A stretch of 64,000 nucleotides of DNA from Chinchilla lanigera (taxonomy: Eukaryota > Chordata > Mammalia > Rodentia > Chinchillidae), in assembly GCF_000276665.1 (NCBI RefSeq), contig NW_004955438.1:13634329-13698328 (forward strand), written 5' to 3'. The position numbers and the translations under genes are program-made. Every line of letters starts with the position of its first letter. Positions within the stretch are counted from its first letter, which is position 1. Of this stretch, positions 26,531 to 37,432 are shown piece by piece. Below the pieces are notes generated by a model that was not told the origin of the DNA, ran no database searches, and saw only the letters and a program-made list of their open reading frames with translations.

Positions 26531-27723
26531 TTGTCCTAACCCCAAGCTGTTCCAAATACACTTAAAATCACTTTCCTCTATCTGCATGAAGTATCAATTT
26601 TTAAATTCAAATTAACAAAATAGACCCACTTCTTCAGACACATGAGTTACACACATCTTGAGGCCCTGGCTGCTGTGTGCGGTTAGAGGCTACACATCAG
26701 CAATGACAAGGACTTGGTGGCTGAGAGTTCCCCCACACCCCTGCCCTCCCCAAGGAAAGCCCTGCGACGAGCCCAAGGCTGCCACAGTGGTGGGGCCTCA
26801 GGGCAACAGGCCAGGCCCTCAGTCTAGCTGGGACGTGAGCAGGGTGCTGACGAGAGGACCCTCCTGCCCTCCTGCCTGCGCCCGAACAGAGAGCCACTGT
26901 GGAGGCTGAGCTCCAGCACCTGGTCCCACCCCGGCTGGCTACTGCAAGGGGCGGGACCAAGTGACACTGGAGGGCAGCCCACCACTGTGCTGCTCTCAGA
27001 TCTGCCCACCAGGGATGAGGGGCCGGCCTGCTGGCAGCCTCAGGCTTGGGGTGCAGGCCTCCCCGGGGATCCCTGCAGAGCGCGCAATGTAACCTGGGAG
27101 GGTGGATCCTGTACCCCTTTCACTCCTTCCCTGCTCCCTTTTAGGGAGGTTTACTTTCAGATTCTCCTGTAAAATGCTGGGGACATTCCGGATTTTCCTT
27201 TACATAACGAGAGTAGAGTAACTGCATTCTGGAATGGCCCACTGAGAGTTAACTGCATTTAACAAACCTCCAAAAGCAAAGCAAAAACAGGCCCAAGGAG
27301 CCTGCGAAGGCAGCCTGAGTTGCTGGGGGTGGGGAGGAGCAGGGCTGGAAAGCATTTTCTAATATAAAAGGGGTAAGACCCCACCTGACACCATCCAGGC
27401 TTCAAATCCAAAATCTAAGGCCTCATCAATCACCCAGGACCAAGTTGATGAGGCAAAACACACAGGGAGGGGAGAGGCCAGGACTCTTCCAAGAAGCATC
27501 TGTCACCCTAGCTGGGAGTGGGTCCCAGGGGCAGCATTTGTGTCCATACTTGGAGTCAACAGGCCCAGCAAGCTGCCCTCCCTCAGATTCCAGGCTTCCT
27601 GACCCTGACCTAGAGGAGGGTGTCCTGGGTAGTTCGGCAGGCCTTGCCCTCAAGTCCTGCAGCACCAGCTCTCAGTAGTCATCAATAGAGGAGAGTTCTG
27701 AAAACAAACCACAGAGCAAGCTA

Positions 27724-28110
27724 AAAGCCGGTGGCACACACCTGTAATCCCAACTACTTGGGAGGCTGAGACAGGAAAATTGCAAATTTGAGGCCAGCCT
27801 GGGCAACTGGGCCAGAGCCTGTCTCCAAAATAAAATAAAAGCCAGGCATGGTGGTGCACACCCATAATCCCAGCACCTGAGAGGCTGAGGCAGGAGGATT
27901 GCTCCGAGTTCGAGGGCTGCCTGGCCTACAAAGCGAGTTCAAGGTCAGCCTGAACTGCATGGTGAAACTCTATCTCAAAAAGACAAAGATAAGTAAATAA
28001 ATAAAAATTAAAAAATAAAACGGCCTGAGTATAGCAGTGTACCTCAGTGCTAAAGTGCTTGCCTAGCATACACAAGGCCCTGGTCCAATCCCCAGTACTA
28101 CCAAAAAGGT
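27724..28110 (+). repeat. B1-dID split by a duplicated-type B1
   Basis: 27724-27838 is a B1 arm without duplication (CCCAACTACTTGGGAGGCTG ... CCTGTCTCCAAAATAAA). 27840-28018 is a second B1 with the internal duplication (GCCAGGCATGGTGGTGCACA ... CTCTATCTCAAAAAGAC) and an A-rich tail. 28022-28105 is a dID arm (ending CCAATCCCCAGTACTACC). The simplest reading is a B1 inserted at the A-rich linker of an older B1-dID dimer. Confidence 0.85.
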
Positions 28111-28226
28111 GTGTGTGGGGCGGGGGTTGGCAAACCAAGTGGATACTTCATGTATGCACACTGTTACATGGTTAAATGCATGTTTAATACAAGAGGAAAA
28201 AAATCTCAAAGTTGACAGGCAAGAAT

Positions 28227-28400
28227 AGGCTGGGCGTGGTGGTGGTGCATGCCTGTAATCCCAGCACTCGGGAGGCCGAGGTAGGAGGATCCTTGTAAAT
28301 TCAAGGTCAGCCTGGGCTACAAAGTGAGCTCAAGCCCAGCCTGAACTACATAGTGAGACCCTGTCTCAAAAAGACAAACAAGAAAAAAAAGAAAAGATAG
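28227..28400 (+). repeat. B1 SINE (internally duplicated)
   Basis: Head GGCTGGGCGTGGTGGTGGTG, then GCCTGTAATCCCAGCACTCG, AGGTCAGCCTGGGCTACAAA and CCCAGCCTGAACTACATAGT (the two duplicate units), with a CTGTCTCAAAAAGACAAAC tail. Full length and little diverged. Confidence 0.95.
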
Positions 28401-29237
28401 ACAAGAATGTTCTTTATTGGAGTGACTGGGACTAGACCAAGTTTTCCCAGCATTTTCTTGAGTCTGTAATATGTTTATATCACCTGAAATGGTTTCCCAC
28501 ACAAAAAACCACCGCCAGAGGTGTCTATTTACCAGGCATGTCATCTGTGAACATGACAGGCTTGCTATGAGAAGAAAATTATCCATCCTTTCAAGGCATA
28601 ACTCACAAGCATCCAAAATAACAAATGAGATGCATTACCATGTTTGAAACTCTGTCCCCCAAATGAACAGCACCTCCAATGCGCCCATCAGGAAACACAA
28701 AGCCTGGATCAGCTGGAAGAACAGACATTGGTCAGGAGAACCCAGGAGTCTCCATGACAAGAGACAGGGCAAAGGCCCTGGGAGAAGGGAGCTCCCATAG
28801 CACTGGAGCCCTGAAGGCAGAGTTGAGGTGGGTGCGGGAAGGACCACCTCCTGCCTGGGGCAAAGCAGGGGGCCTCAGGGAGAGCAAATCCTTCACATCC
28901 ATCCAGGCCCAGCTACTGCTCCCTTGCCTTGCAAAAAGAAAGGCTGTTGCTCTGCGGGTGGGAGAAACATAAGGTCCTTGAAAAGATTCAATGTAAAAAC
29001 ATTTTATGCATGTATGGCAGAGGTTAGCTTTGATTTCCACCAGAAAAGGGACTGCTGGATCAGGAAACCTTTTTCTCCCCTTAAATGAAACTGAAGCGTA
29101 CTCTTCTATCAGGAAGTCAAAAATAAATGCTGTTGCTGAAGGCAAGACCACAGAACGACCCTCCATGGGGGTCCTGCGAGCAAGCTGTGACTGGGAAGTC
29201 CAGGAGGGAAACCCCAGAAAAGTTACAACACACATGC

Positions 29238-29276
29238 AGCGGAGGAGGAGGAGGAGGAGGAGGAGGAGGAGGAGGG
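29238..29276. repeat. (GGA)n microsatellite
   Basis: About 12 GGA units in a row. The poly-Arg, poly-Gly and poly-Leu frames across it are artefacts of the repeat. Confidence 0.97.
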
Positions 29277-32200
29277 ACGGTTGCCAAGGAGACCAGGATG
29301 GTTCAGGCAGCAAAATCAATCTTCCACAAGAGACAGAATAAAACCAAAGAATGCTGCTGTTGACCTCTGCACACCCTCAGAGTCAAGTCTGAAAAGCAGA
29401 ACCGTGAGTGATGTCAGCTTCGTGTGAGCAGCCAGCACACGTTTGGGTCGGTCGGGGTTCGGATATTCAAGACACACTCTGCACGCCTTGCTGTGCAACA
29501 AGAGCTCCCAGCCTGGCTGGGAGAGCAGGGAGGTCAGCAGGCACAGGACCCACAGCGCTGCCAAAGGACTTCGGGCTGTTCAGACTGCTTAGGAGCCAGA
29601 GAAAGGTAAAGGTCAGAGCCAGGAAGTGGCTTAACTGCTCACTGCGGGCTGCAAGTCAAGCCTTGATTATGCAGCCCACTCCCACCCCACCCCAACCCCT
29701 GCTCCCGACTCTGCATTTCCCACCAGGCTGCTACTTGCCCCCCACCGCTCAGCTAAAAGGCCGATCCCACGCAGCACCTGACACCTTTCTCTTTCCCCGA
29801 ACTCCCCATGCTTCATCTGCTCACTTCTGGGCACTTGGCACATCTTGTCAATCAACTGCGGTAAGTGGCGGCAAAAAGCTGTTAATAGTGACAGTTGGGG
29901 AAATCAGATCAGAAAATATTCCTCAAAATTTATATCGAGTAAGGTTTTTAAAGCCTCTTTTGTGTAGGACGTGTCTTCGCCCCCTTCCATACTGACAAGA
30001 AACCAAGTCCTAAAAACCAGCTGCTTTGCTTTGCTTCGCCACAGTGAAGGCGGCTGTTTCCTCTGCTGAGTTACTTCCTGTGCCCTGAAACCTGGCAGAA
30101 TCTGACTCCACGTTCCCTAAGACTCACGCGCTGTAGCGGTTTGCAAAAGTTAAAAACATTTCAAAGCGGGAGGGGAAAAAAGGGAGTAGTTTAGAATCTG
30201 CTTTATGATTTTCCATTAAAACTTGTGCAAGCAGAATAATGAATACAAATTTAAGGGAAATATCTCAAAGTGAATTTGCAATGCTGGTTTGAATACACTA
30301 CGCTTTCTGACTGTAAAATCCCAAATGTGATGTTCTCAGGAACAAACTGCGTTTAAAGCAAGGTTAATTCTGACTTCCTATACTACAAAAGGGACTACCA
30401 ACAGGAAAGATCCCACGTGTATTCAGACACCTATTGTGGTACTCTCTGAGAAGAGACATCCATAGACCCCGCTCGATCACCTTCAGAAACTATACACAAT
30501 GCTAGCTGTGGTGACACGCATGACAGACCCTGGAGACTTCTGCAGCCTTACGGTAGGAGAACCCAGGATCCTTTGCACACGTCGAAGTAGTGATGTCAGG
30601 CTGTCTCTCAGTGCTCCCCCATATGACACATCTCAAAACCTCTTACCTCGTTTTGGCCAAGAGGGTCCCCTGAATGTACTTCAACATTTCAACGACCAAA
30701 CAACAACTGCCTAACCACGTGGCACTGGCAACCAACCAACCAACCAACCCATCTAGCTCATGCTTCCTACCTAGGAACACCCTGCCCCAGGGTGTTCTAC
30801 TCCTCTGGCCTAGCCAATCCCACCTCCCACAGTACCACCCCTTCTGAGGGCAGCAGGTTCCTGACCCCAAAACCAAGCGCCATAGTCCTCTTTTCTGGGA
30901 ATGGTATGGGCAGCAGCAGAATTTTCTAAGTTAGCTGCTGAGAGGAAAGAAAGCGATAGCTTATCCCAGCCACCTGCTCAAATCCGGGTGTGGGAGGCTG
31001 CGTGCTTGTAACTCCGCCTGCACAGGGGCTTCTCCGGCTCCCCTGCAGCTCCTCCAAGCGGGGCAGAGGGCCCTGGGAAAATCAGCGGGTAATGAAGTGC
31101 TTTCCTGTTAAGCGGCTGCCACGGGAAACTGCCGATAGACCCAATCCATCTGTTCCACCTCATTTCAATTAATCCAGGGGTCCCCAGGGCCTGAAACCAG
31201 CTCCAACTGCACGAGCCGGACGCACTGGCTCCCCTAATTAGGCCACACTGGGTCCCAGTGCCCAGCAATCTGAAGGCCTGTCCAAGGTTAGGAAATCACC
31301 AGAAAACTCCCTCCTCGGAACACTTCCTAGCTGCCTGTCCCACTGGCTGTGTTCACAAAAACAAACAGATGCCAATTCTTTGTTAACAGAAAGGAAAGAC
31401 AAATATTTCCTCTGTGTTGAGAGGACTAAGAACTGTGGGGAAGCAGCACCTGCGAATCCCAACGCCAGCCCAAAGTGAGGGTAAAGCCACCAAGGCCACC
31501 TCTGCCGTGAACCTGCCGTGTGACCTCTGAGCTGCAGCTTCACCTGTGACCAGGACTGGGACTCCATGGTATCTAAGGGGCTTCGGCTCCTGCAGAAGCG
31601 GGAGGAGGGGCTGGAAAAGGACAGGCTGCTGTCAAGGAACGCAGCACTTCTCCGTGCCTTAGGTGCCCTGGTGCCAGCTCTAACAAGGCAGCAAGCGCCA
31701 CAGGTCCAGGAAGAACCCAGGGGAACCAACAGGAGCAGGTCTTCAAGGGTACTGGGAGCCCCAGGGGCACTGCCCATGCGGTGCCTGGGGCTGCTCTGTG
31801 TGCTGACCTCTTATCTGACGTCACCCAGCACCCTGTTCTGAGCCTCTCGACCAAGGACCACGGCAAGAGTGAGGGGCCACCCACAGGCAGAGGCTGGGCA
31901 CGGTAGGGTGTGTGTCCTCTTAAAAGAACTTCTGCCACACACCAGGTCACGGGCAGCCCGAGTTGGATCTTAGGGACCAACATCAGCAGTGATATTAACC
32001 ACAGTTGTGGGGGCTACAGGTCCCAGGGTGGGCCAGTAAGGGGACCCTCATCATGCACACAGCCCAGCCAGCAGCAGGGAATGGAAGAGCCTCATGGGTT
32101 AACTTAGTTCTGGGAGACAGCTGCCTGGCTGGGGAGCCAGGTCTCCTGAGACCCCGCCACGGAAACCTGCATTCCATGGTGTCTTCAGGAACCCATGAGC

Positions 32201-32384
32201 AGCCAGGCTGTGCTCTGGGGGCATTGGGGATGGGGGTACTTAGACTAAGGGTTGGGCTAGGAGACGGGAGGGGAAGAAGAGCTAAGCGGGTCCCATCCTC
32301 AGACTCAAGATCTGGGTGACCCTGTCCTCTGCACTCACCCAAATAACTCCTCCAGGCTTAAGGCACATAGTCAGTGCTGAGGTT

Positions 32385-32760
32385 GATACGAGGAGCCTGA
32401 TTTCATGGCGTGTGGGACCTGACTACTATGGTTCAGTCACTGTAGAATCTCTTTGTGCTTTTGGAAAAGATTATGTAATTCTTACACAACCCTCATTGGT
32501 TCCCTCCAGTGGGTTGTTATTGAAAGAATGAGCCTGGCCTCTGAATCTCCCTGGCTTCCTGTCCTGTCATGTGACCCCTTCTGCATGTGCTCCTGTCACT
32601 GTGACACCACCTGCCTCGAGGCCCTCAGCTGAGGCCAAACCTATACGGCTGCCTGACCTTGGTCCTCAACTTCATAACATGAGCTAAAGAAAGCTCTTTT
32701 CTCCACACAGTATCCAGCCTCCAGTATTTTGTTGCAACAACAGAAAACAGACAAATACAG
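32385..32760 (+). mobile_element. MaLR solitary LTR (MST/MLT1-type)
   Basis: In order: TGGGTTGTTATTGAAAGAAT, GAGCCTGGCCTCTGAATCTC, GTCATGTGACCCCTTCTGCA, TGAGCTAAAGAAAGCTCTTT (polyadenylation region), then CCTCCAGTATTTTGTTGCAA and ACAGAAAACAGACAAATACA at the 3' end. This is the standard plan of MaLR LTRs, ancient ERVL-related retroelements. No internal genes are present. Confidence 0.75.
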
Positions 32761-33430
32761 ACTCCAAGGAGCAGGTGGCCCTGCCATGACTTGGAAAGAA
32801 TAGCAGCAGATGCAGTGCAGGCAGACGTGCAGATGTGTGGGCTGAGCTGGGGGCAGAGGAAGTAGAAAGAATCAGAAGTGAGAATCAGAAGGTACCCTTT
32901 ACCTCATGTCTCTTAATGCAAATGCTGGACTCACCCATTCCCTCCACAGTCCCCAGCTGACAAGTGAGAAGCAGATGCACACAGGACCCCTGCTCGGGGA
33001 GTGTCCCATCTGTAACTGCAGTGACTCGAGTCCACCGTGCTGGCTGCATCACCGGCCTGTCACTGCTGGGCCTCAGCTTAAGCCCCTGCCAGGTGGCCAG
33101 GTGAGCAGGTGGCACACCCAATCCATAGGTGACCAAGCACCACGCCTGCCACCTGATCAGGCCCTAGCTGGTGCTGGCAGGTCCCGGGCACTGTTCCCCT
33201 TGGGTCAGGAGCTATGCAAGCCTCGCCTGCATCAACTTCCTGCAGCTCCACAATGGACCGAAGCAGAGTCCGCAGCCCCAGAAAGTGAAGCCCACAAAGG
33301 AAGACGGGGAGCAGCTACTTGTGTGGGGTTCGGCGTCTACTCCAAAGGCCCAGAAACACAGAAATCCTCCTGTACCCTTTTTCTTCTCTATGACACTGGG
33401 GCCAGCATGAAGGAGGAAGGCTGGAGCAGG

Positions 33431-33442
33431 GCCATCTACTGG
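33431..33442 (-). promoter_or_regulatory. CTCF-like motif (minus strand)
   Basis: GCCATCTACTGG on plus, CCAGTAGATGGC on minus, fits the CTCF core consensus. It is oriented opposite to the motifs at 19689 and 22423. Functional binding is not shown by sequence. Confidence 0.35.
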
Positions 33443-33475
33443 CACTTTCTTCTCTTCTCCCCTGGTGCAGTGGAA

Positions 33476-33476
<1 letters not shown>

Positions 33477-33508
<32 letters not shown>
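33477..33508. repeat. (CA)n microsatellite
   Basis: Uninterrupted CA dinucleotides, about 15 units, followed by AAGTACACATGTGCAC. Confidence 0.97.
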
Positions 33509-33509
<1 letters not shown>

Positions 33510-34284
33510 GTACACATGTGCACCTGCCAGCTGCACCATAAGGAGTGGTTTCTACTCCCTAGGGCTCATAAACACAGGACTCACGCTGAGGACCATGGGG
33601 CCATCTGAGCTCAGAGGCGAGCAGGCACAGCTGACTACGGATGCCTGCTTGGCACTGTGACTGACTGTCACAGTCCAAGGTGAAGACTTCCTGCAGCTGC
33701 ATGAAGACTGTCCTGGGTGAAGAATGGCGAAGACTGGAGAGAAGCAGGATGCTCTGCAGGATGCAGAGGGAGGAAGGCAGGGAGCTGCTGTCCTCCAGGT
33801 GGCTGAGAGGGCGGGGTTGGAAGTTGGCCCAGCAGGCAGACCCTGCAAACCGCCCACTCCTCAGAGACAGATTTCCGCAGCAAGACGGCAGACTTCTTTC
33901 TTCCACAGAAGAATAAACTGCCCCACCGCCAAGAATTTATTCTAATTCTCTAGCAGGAAACTACGAGAGCAACTCAAGACACACCTGAAAAACTGGAGAG
34001 GAGGAAGACGACCAGATGACAAGTTTCTTGAGCAAAATATCTCAGCAGGAAGTGAAATCTTAATAGATGTTATCAACTTCAGGGGATGAGCAGGGGCTGG
34101 CAGTGACTCAACAGCCAGCCTGTCCTCTGGCCCTCACCGCAGTCCTCTGTCCTGCAACATCCACCTGCAAGCCCTACCCGAGCCTCCCCTACCCTTCTGA
34201 TGACAATAACCATGTCCTTGTCGGGGAGCTCCAAGCCCCTCCTTTATCCCTGCCTGAGTGTAAACAGCGTTCCCGCTCAATGGG

Positions 34285-34690
34285 AACTGTGAACAGTTTG
34301 TGTCTAGATGTCCCCCCAAAGCCTCACACAGCCTTAGATGGGGTTTTTTCAGAGGTGGCTGAGTCTAGAGAGTGTGATGCTGGGATTAAGGGTGTGTGAT
34401 CACTGTATCGGTCCACTGCTTGGTTTGGCTCGCCCTAGTGCCAGCAGTCTGGATATTACACAGAAGGGGCAGAAGGAAGCTGTTAAGCTCTCTTGTTGCT
34501 TTTGCTGTCTTCCAATGCCATGAAGTGTTTGTTGCCCCTCTGCCATGTGCTGCCCTGCCCTGGAGCCCGCTGATATGAACTGAAACCTCTACAAACTGTG
34601 AGCTAAATAACCCTTTTGTCCCTTAACTTTGGACATTGGGTATTTTGTCTCAGAGACAAAATGAGAAAAGGAGCTAAGACAGGAACTCAG
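34285..34690 (+). mobile_element. MaLR solitary LTR
   Basis: Starts near GTGTCTAGATGTCCCCCCAA, continues TAGATGGGGTTTTTTCAGAG and GTGTGATGCTGGGATTAAGG, then ACTGTGAGCTAAATAACCCT (polyadenylation region) and TGGGTATTTTGTCTCAGAGA with an ACAAAATGAGAAAAGGAGC end. The layout is that of a solitary MaLR LTR. Ends are approximate. Confidence 0.7.
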
Positions 34691-35934
34691 GTTCCAGGGC
34701 AGGCGCCATGGCAAGTTCACCTGCTGGGCCACAGCAGACACCCACCAACCCTGGCTAAACAGAAGTAGCTGCAGGGAGAAAGGTCTTTTGAGAAGAGAGG
34801 GCTCAGGATCTCAAACTAAACAGACACCGCCCATCTACGCTGCAAAGGATGCTATTTTAAACAATGATAAATTAAAGTGCCTAATAAGCCAGAAGCTGAG
34901 CCAGACACTTTGTGTGACTGCACTTAGTCCTAAATCTGCCACACAGAACCAGTTAAGTCATGAGCCACCTGCTAATGCAAGGTCCATTCGATCCCGATAC
35001 TTCTGATAGCTCACAACACTGTAATAAATGAGGGAGGTGAACAGGAGGCATGTGTATGTGCTAGGAAGTCCTAAGTGAGTGAATAAGAAGTAAAGCTGAG
35101 AAGACAAATAAAGCACCACTCGGGATGATGGACACAAAGCCATCACAGGTACCAGGTCAAAGAGGGCCTTTAATGAAATGAGAGCTGACATGAGTTCAGG
35201 GAGGGTATGAAACAGGTGTAGATGCACAGTTAGAGCGCTCCAGGTAGAGAAAGAGCAGGTGGGAAGGACTTGTACCTGAACATGACGTGCACATGGTGGC
35301 CCAGTTGTTTCCAACAATCTAACAGTGTCTGCTCGGACCTTTCTGCAGACCCAAAGGGCACAAGATGCTCTCCCAGAAGCAGGGACTATAATGAAAGTTT
35401 AGACCTCAGTTCCAGACACAGGTAGCTCCGAGAGTGGCTACCGGGAGTGCTGTGTTGGGAAGGATCCTGAGGCCAGGTCGGTGCTCAGAGGCACAGTGCA
35501 ACGGTTGACTACGGATAGCTGTCTAAACCAGATATTAAGATACAGCCATATTTGTTTATCAAACCTGATGTGACAGGCATTATAAAGTGTGTGTAGTACC
35601 AAATACCAAGGAGATGTGGGCAAGAGATGGTAAGCCTCTTCTCTGGGTACAAAGCTATGGACTTACCATCTTTTGCTAAATCAGCCTTACTTTCCCAGAT
35701 GGAGCCAGACTATCTTGCTCCCAGCAGCTTTCAGGGCCCGGCACACAGGAGGCTCAGCCATTTGTCAGGTGAGTGGACGAATGGCTCCAACTGCTCAGGG
35801 TTAGCGTGTGAGTGCATGCAGGGCCTGAAGGTGCATCCTGTGCCCGAACAGAGCAGGACGACAGTCTGTGCCTCGGCGGCATGGCAGGAACGAACTTCTC
35901 CATCCGGAACAAGACGCGGAAGACTCGACTTTGC

Positions 35935-36080
35935 ACCCCAGCTAAGCACCTACCATGAGCCAGGCTCTGGTCCAACACGCTGCAGTTTGCACAGCTTCAT
36001 GCTGTGTTCAGCAGGGCCAGTGCTGCCCCTGTGCTAAGTGCACAGGGGAATAAACTGAGACGCAGACGATGAGGCCCCAC
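35935..36080 (-). repeat. MIR SINE remnant
   Basis: AGCACCTACCATGAGCCAGG at the left, then GGGGAATAAACTGAGACGCA, reads as a reverse-oriented MIR (consensus: gcctactatgtgccaggc ... gatgaggaaactgaggcaca). Diverged. Confidence 0.6.
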
Positions 36081-36379
36081 AGGCTGGCACTGCACATCTC
36101 GGTCTCTCACCCTTGCATTCCTGGTGTGCTTCGTGAGAAGAAGCCTGAACACAGCGAGCCTCCCGCCTGCAGCCCGAAGGGACCCAAGGAGATGGCACGT
36201 GGGGAGGGGCCCTGCAAGAACAGTGGCCAGGGAAAGGCCCTGCCGGTCACTCGTGGCTGATGCCACCAAGAGAGGCAGAAGATGAGCATGGCAGGCCTCC
36301 CTCCCACACTAGCATGCCCTGTGTTCCCAGAGCCGCCCAAGCCTAAGCTGACTCTCAGGGTAGTGGCACATCAAGCTCA

Positions 36380-36523
36380 CTGAGCATAGTTCTCAGGGAT
36401 GGATTATGGAGCCCCATCAAGCCCCCCAGGATGCTTAGCATCGCTGGATATGTAATGATTACACCATGAATTCTCTGGGTTTAAAAGGCAGCAGACTCTT
36501 GAGTTGCTTCTGACCTTTTTAGG
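36380..36523 (-). repeat. Inverted-repeat copy A (144 bp, unknown family)
   Basis: This block matches, in reverse complement, 38475-38618 over its whole 144 bp, with roughly a dozen differences by eye (about 92%). Conserved parts include GATGCTTAGCAT, GGATATGTAA, TTACACCATGAATTCT and AGGCAGCAGACTCTTGAGTT. It lies next to the 5S rRNA fragment at 36600-36685. I do not recognise the family. A short minus-strand open frame across it and its flank has no known relative. Confidence 0.85.
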
Positions 36524-36599
36524 CTCTTTGTTGGCATCTGCCTCCCTAATGTCACTCACTGTCTTCTGAGCTTTATACACCACCTTCATTTTTTTTCTG

Positions 36600-36685
36600 C
36601 CATCCAAGTACTAACCAGGCCCAACCCTGCTCAGCTTCCGAGATCAGACGAGATCGTGTGTGCTCAGGGTGGTATGGCCGTAAAC
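36600..36685 (-). pseudogene. 5S rRNA pseudogene, 3' truncated
   Basis: On the minus strand it begins GTTTACGGCCATACCACCCT and continues through ATCTCGTCTGATCTCGGAAG to GGTTAGTACTTGGATGG. This is nucleotides 1-86 of the ~120-nt 5S rRNA, with about seven substitutions, several of them CpG losses. It stops abruptly and runs into CAGAAAAAAAATGAAGG. The A-box region of the internal promoter is mutated and most of the C box is missing, so it should not be transcribed as 5S. Confidence 0.93.
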
Positions 36686-36707
36686 AAACATTACCTTCAA
36701 TCTATTA

Positions 36708-36945
36708 TTATTTTTTTTTTTGGTACTGGGGATCGAACCCAGGACCTTGTGCTTGCTAGGCAGGCATTTGTGCCATTGAGCTATATCTCCAGCCCTTTTT
36801 TTTTTTTTGAGACAGGGTCTCGCTATGCAGTTCAGGCCAGCCTTGAGCTCACTTTGTAGCCCAGGCTGGTCTCAAACTCGAAATGATCCTGCTGCCTCAG
36901 CCTCCCAAGTGCTGGGATTACAGGTGTGTGTCACCACACCCGGCT
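36708..36945 (-). repeat. ID + B1 composite SINE
   Basis: Plus-strand order: poly-T, an ID arm (GGTACTGGGGATCGAACCCA ... GAGCTATATCTCCAGCCC), poly-T, then a B1 with the internal duplication (GAGACAGGGTCTCGCTATGC ... GCTGGGATTACAGGTGTGTG) ending CACACCCGGC. Read on minus this is a B1 followed by an ID unit in its A-tail. It is either a dimer or an ID inserted into the B1 tail. Confidence 0.9.
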
Positions 36946-37114
36946 GAAATATGCACAATAAGGAATGAAAGGGATGAAATCACTATAGATCCTGAAGAAA
37001 TTCAGAAGATCATCAATACCTCCTTTGAAAATCTGTACTCTCATAGGATGGAAAACACAGAGGAAATGGACAGATTTCTAGATACATATGAATTACCAAA
37101 GCTGAAAAAAATGT
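36946..37114 (+). mobile_element. LINE-1 ORF2 fragment
   Basis: The plus frame reads ...RNERDEITIDPEEIQKIINT followed by SFENLYSHRMEN, TEEMDRFLDTYELPKLKKM. This matches the linker between endonuclease and reverse transcriptase of mammalian L1 ORF2p, where EI.TDPEEIQ and LE(N).EEMD.FLD.Y..PKL are typical. Only ~56 codons remain, cut off by SINEs on both sides. A dead fragment. Confidence 0.9.
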
Positions 37115-37432
37115 TTTTTTTCTTTTGTGGTACCAGGGAGTGAACTTAAGATCTTCATATTGAGCTACATCTCCAGCCCTTTTTTTTTTGTTTTGTTTTG
37201 TTTTGTTTGGTTTGGTTTGGTTTTTCTCCAGTACCGGGAACCGAACTCACGACCTTGCGCTTGCCAGGCAGGCGCTTTTTGCCGCTGAGCTAAATCCCCA
37301 GCCCCTCCAGCCCTTTTTTTGAGACAAGCTCTCATTAAGTGTCTAAGTTGCCCAGGCTGGGCTCAAACTTGCAACCCTCCTGTCTCAGCCTTCCAGTGTA
37401 CTGCAATTATGGGTGTACACCATCACACCCCA
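37115..37432 (-). repeat. B1-dID interrupted by a younger ID
   Basis: 37115-37180 is a dID arm (GGTACCAGGGAGTGAACTTA ... GCTACATCTCCAGCCC). About 37188-37304 is a less diverged reverse ID with a (TTTTG)n/(GGTTT)n tail (CCAGTACCGGGAACCGAACT ... GAGCTAAATCCCCAGCCC). 37305-37432 is a B1 arm without duplication (GAGACAAGCTCTCATTAAGT). CTCCAGCCCTTTTTTT occurs on both sides of the middle unit and is the target-site duplication, so the ID entered the dimer at its linker. Confidence 0.9.

Noticed and set aside
28732..29319. Minus-strand 195-residue frame with a Leu run resembling a signal peptide
   Set aside because: The Leu run is just the (GGA)n microsatellite read in reverse; the rest has no relatives.
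36404..36607. Minus-strand 67-residue frame, Lys-rich, next to the 5S fragment, considered as a processed pseudogene
   Set aside because: No parent gene recognised; part of it is the 144-bp inverted repeat, so it is more likely non-coding.
36600..36685. Functional 5S rRNA gene
   Set aside because: Truncated at nucleotide 86, with mutations in the internal promoter.
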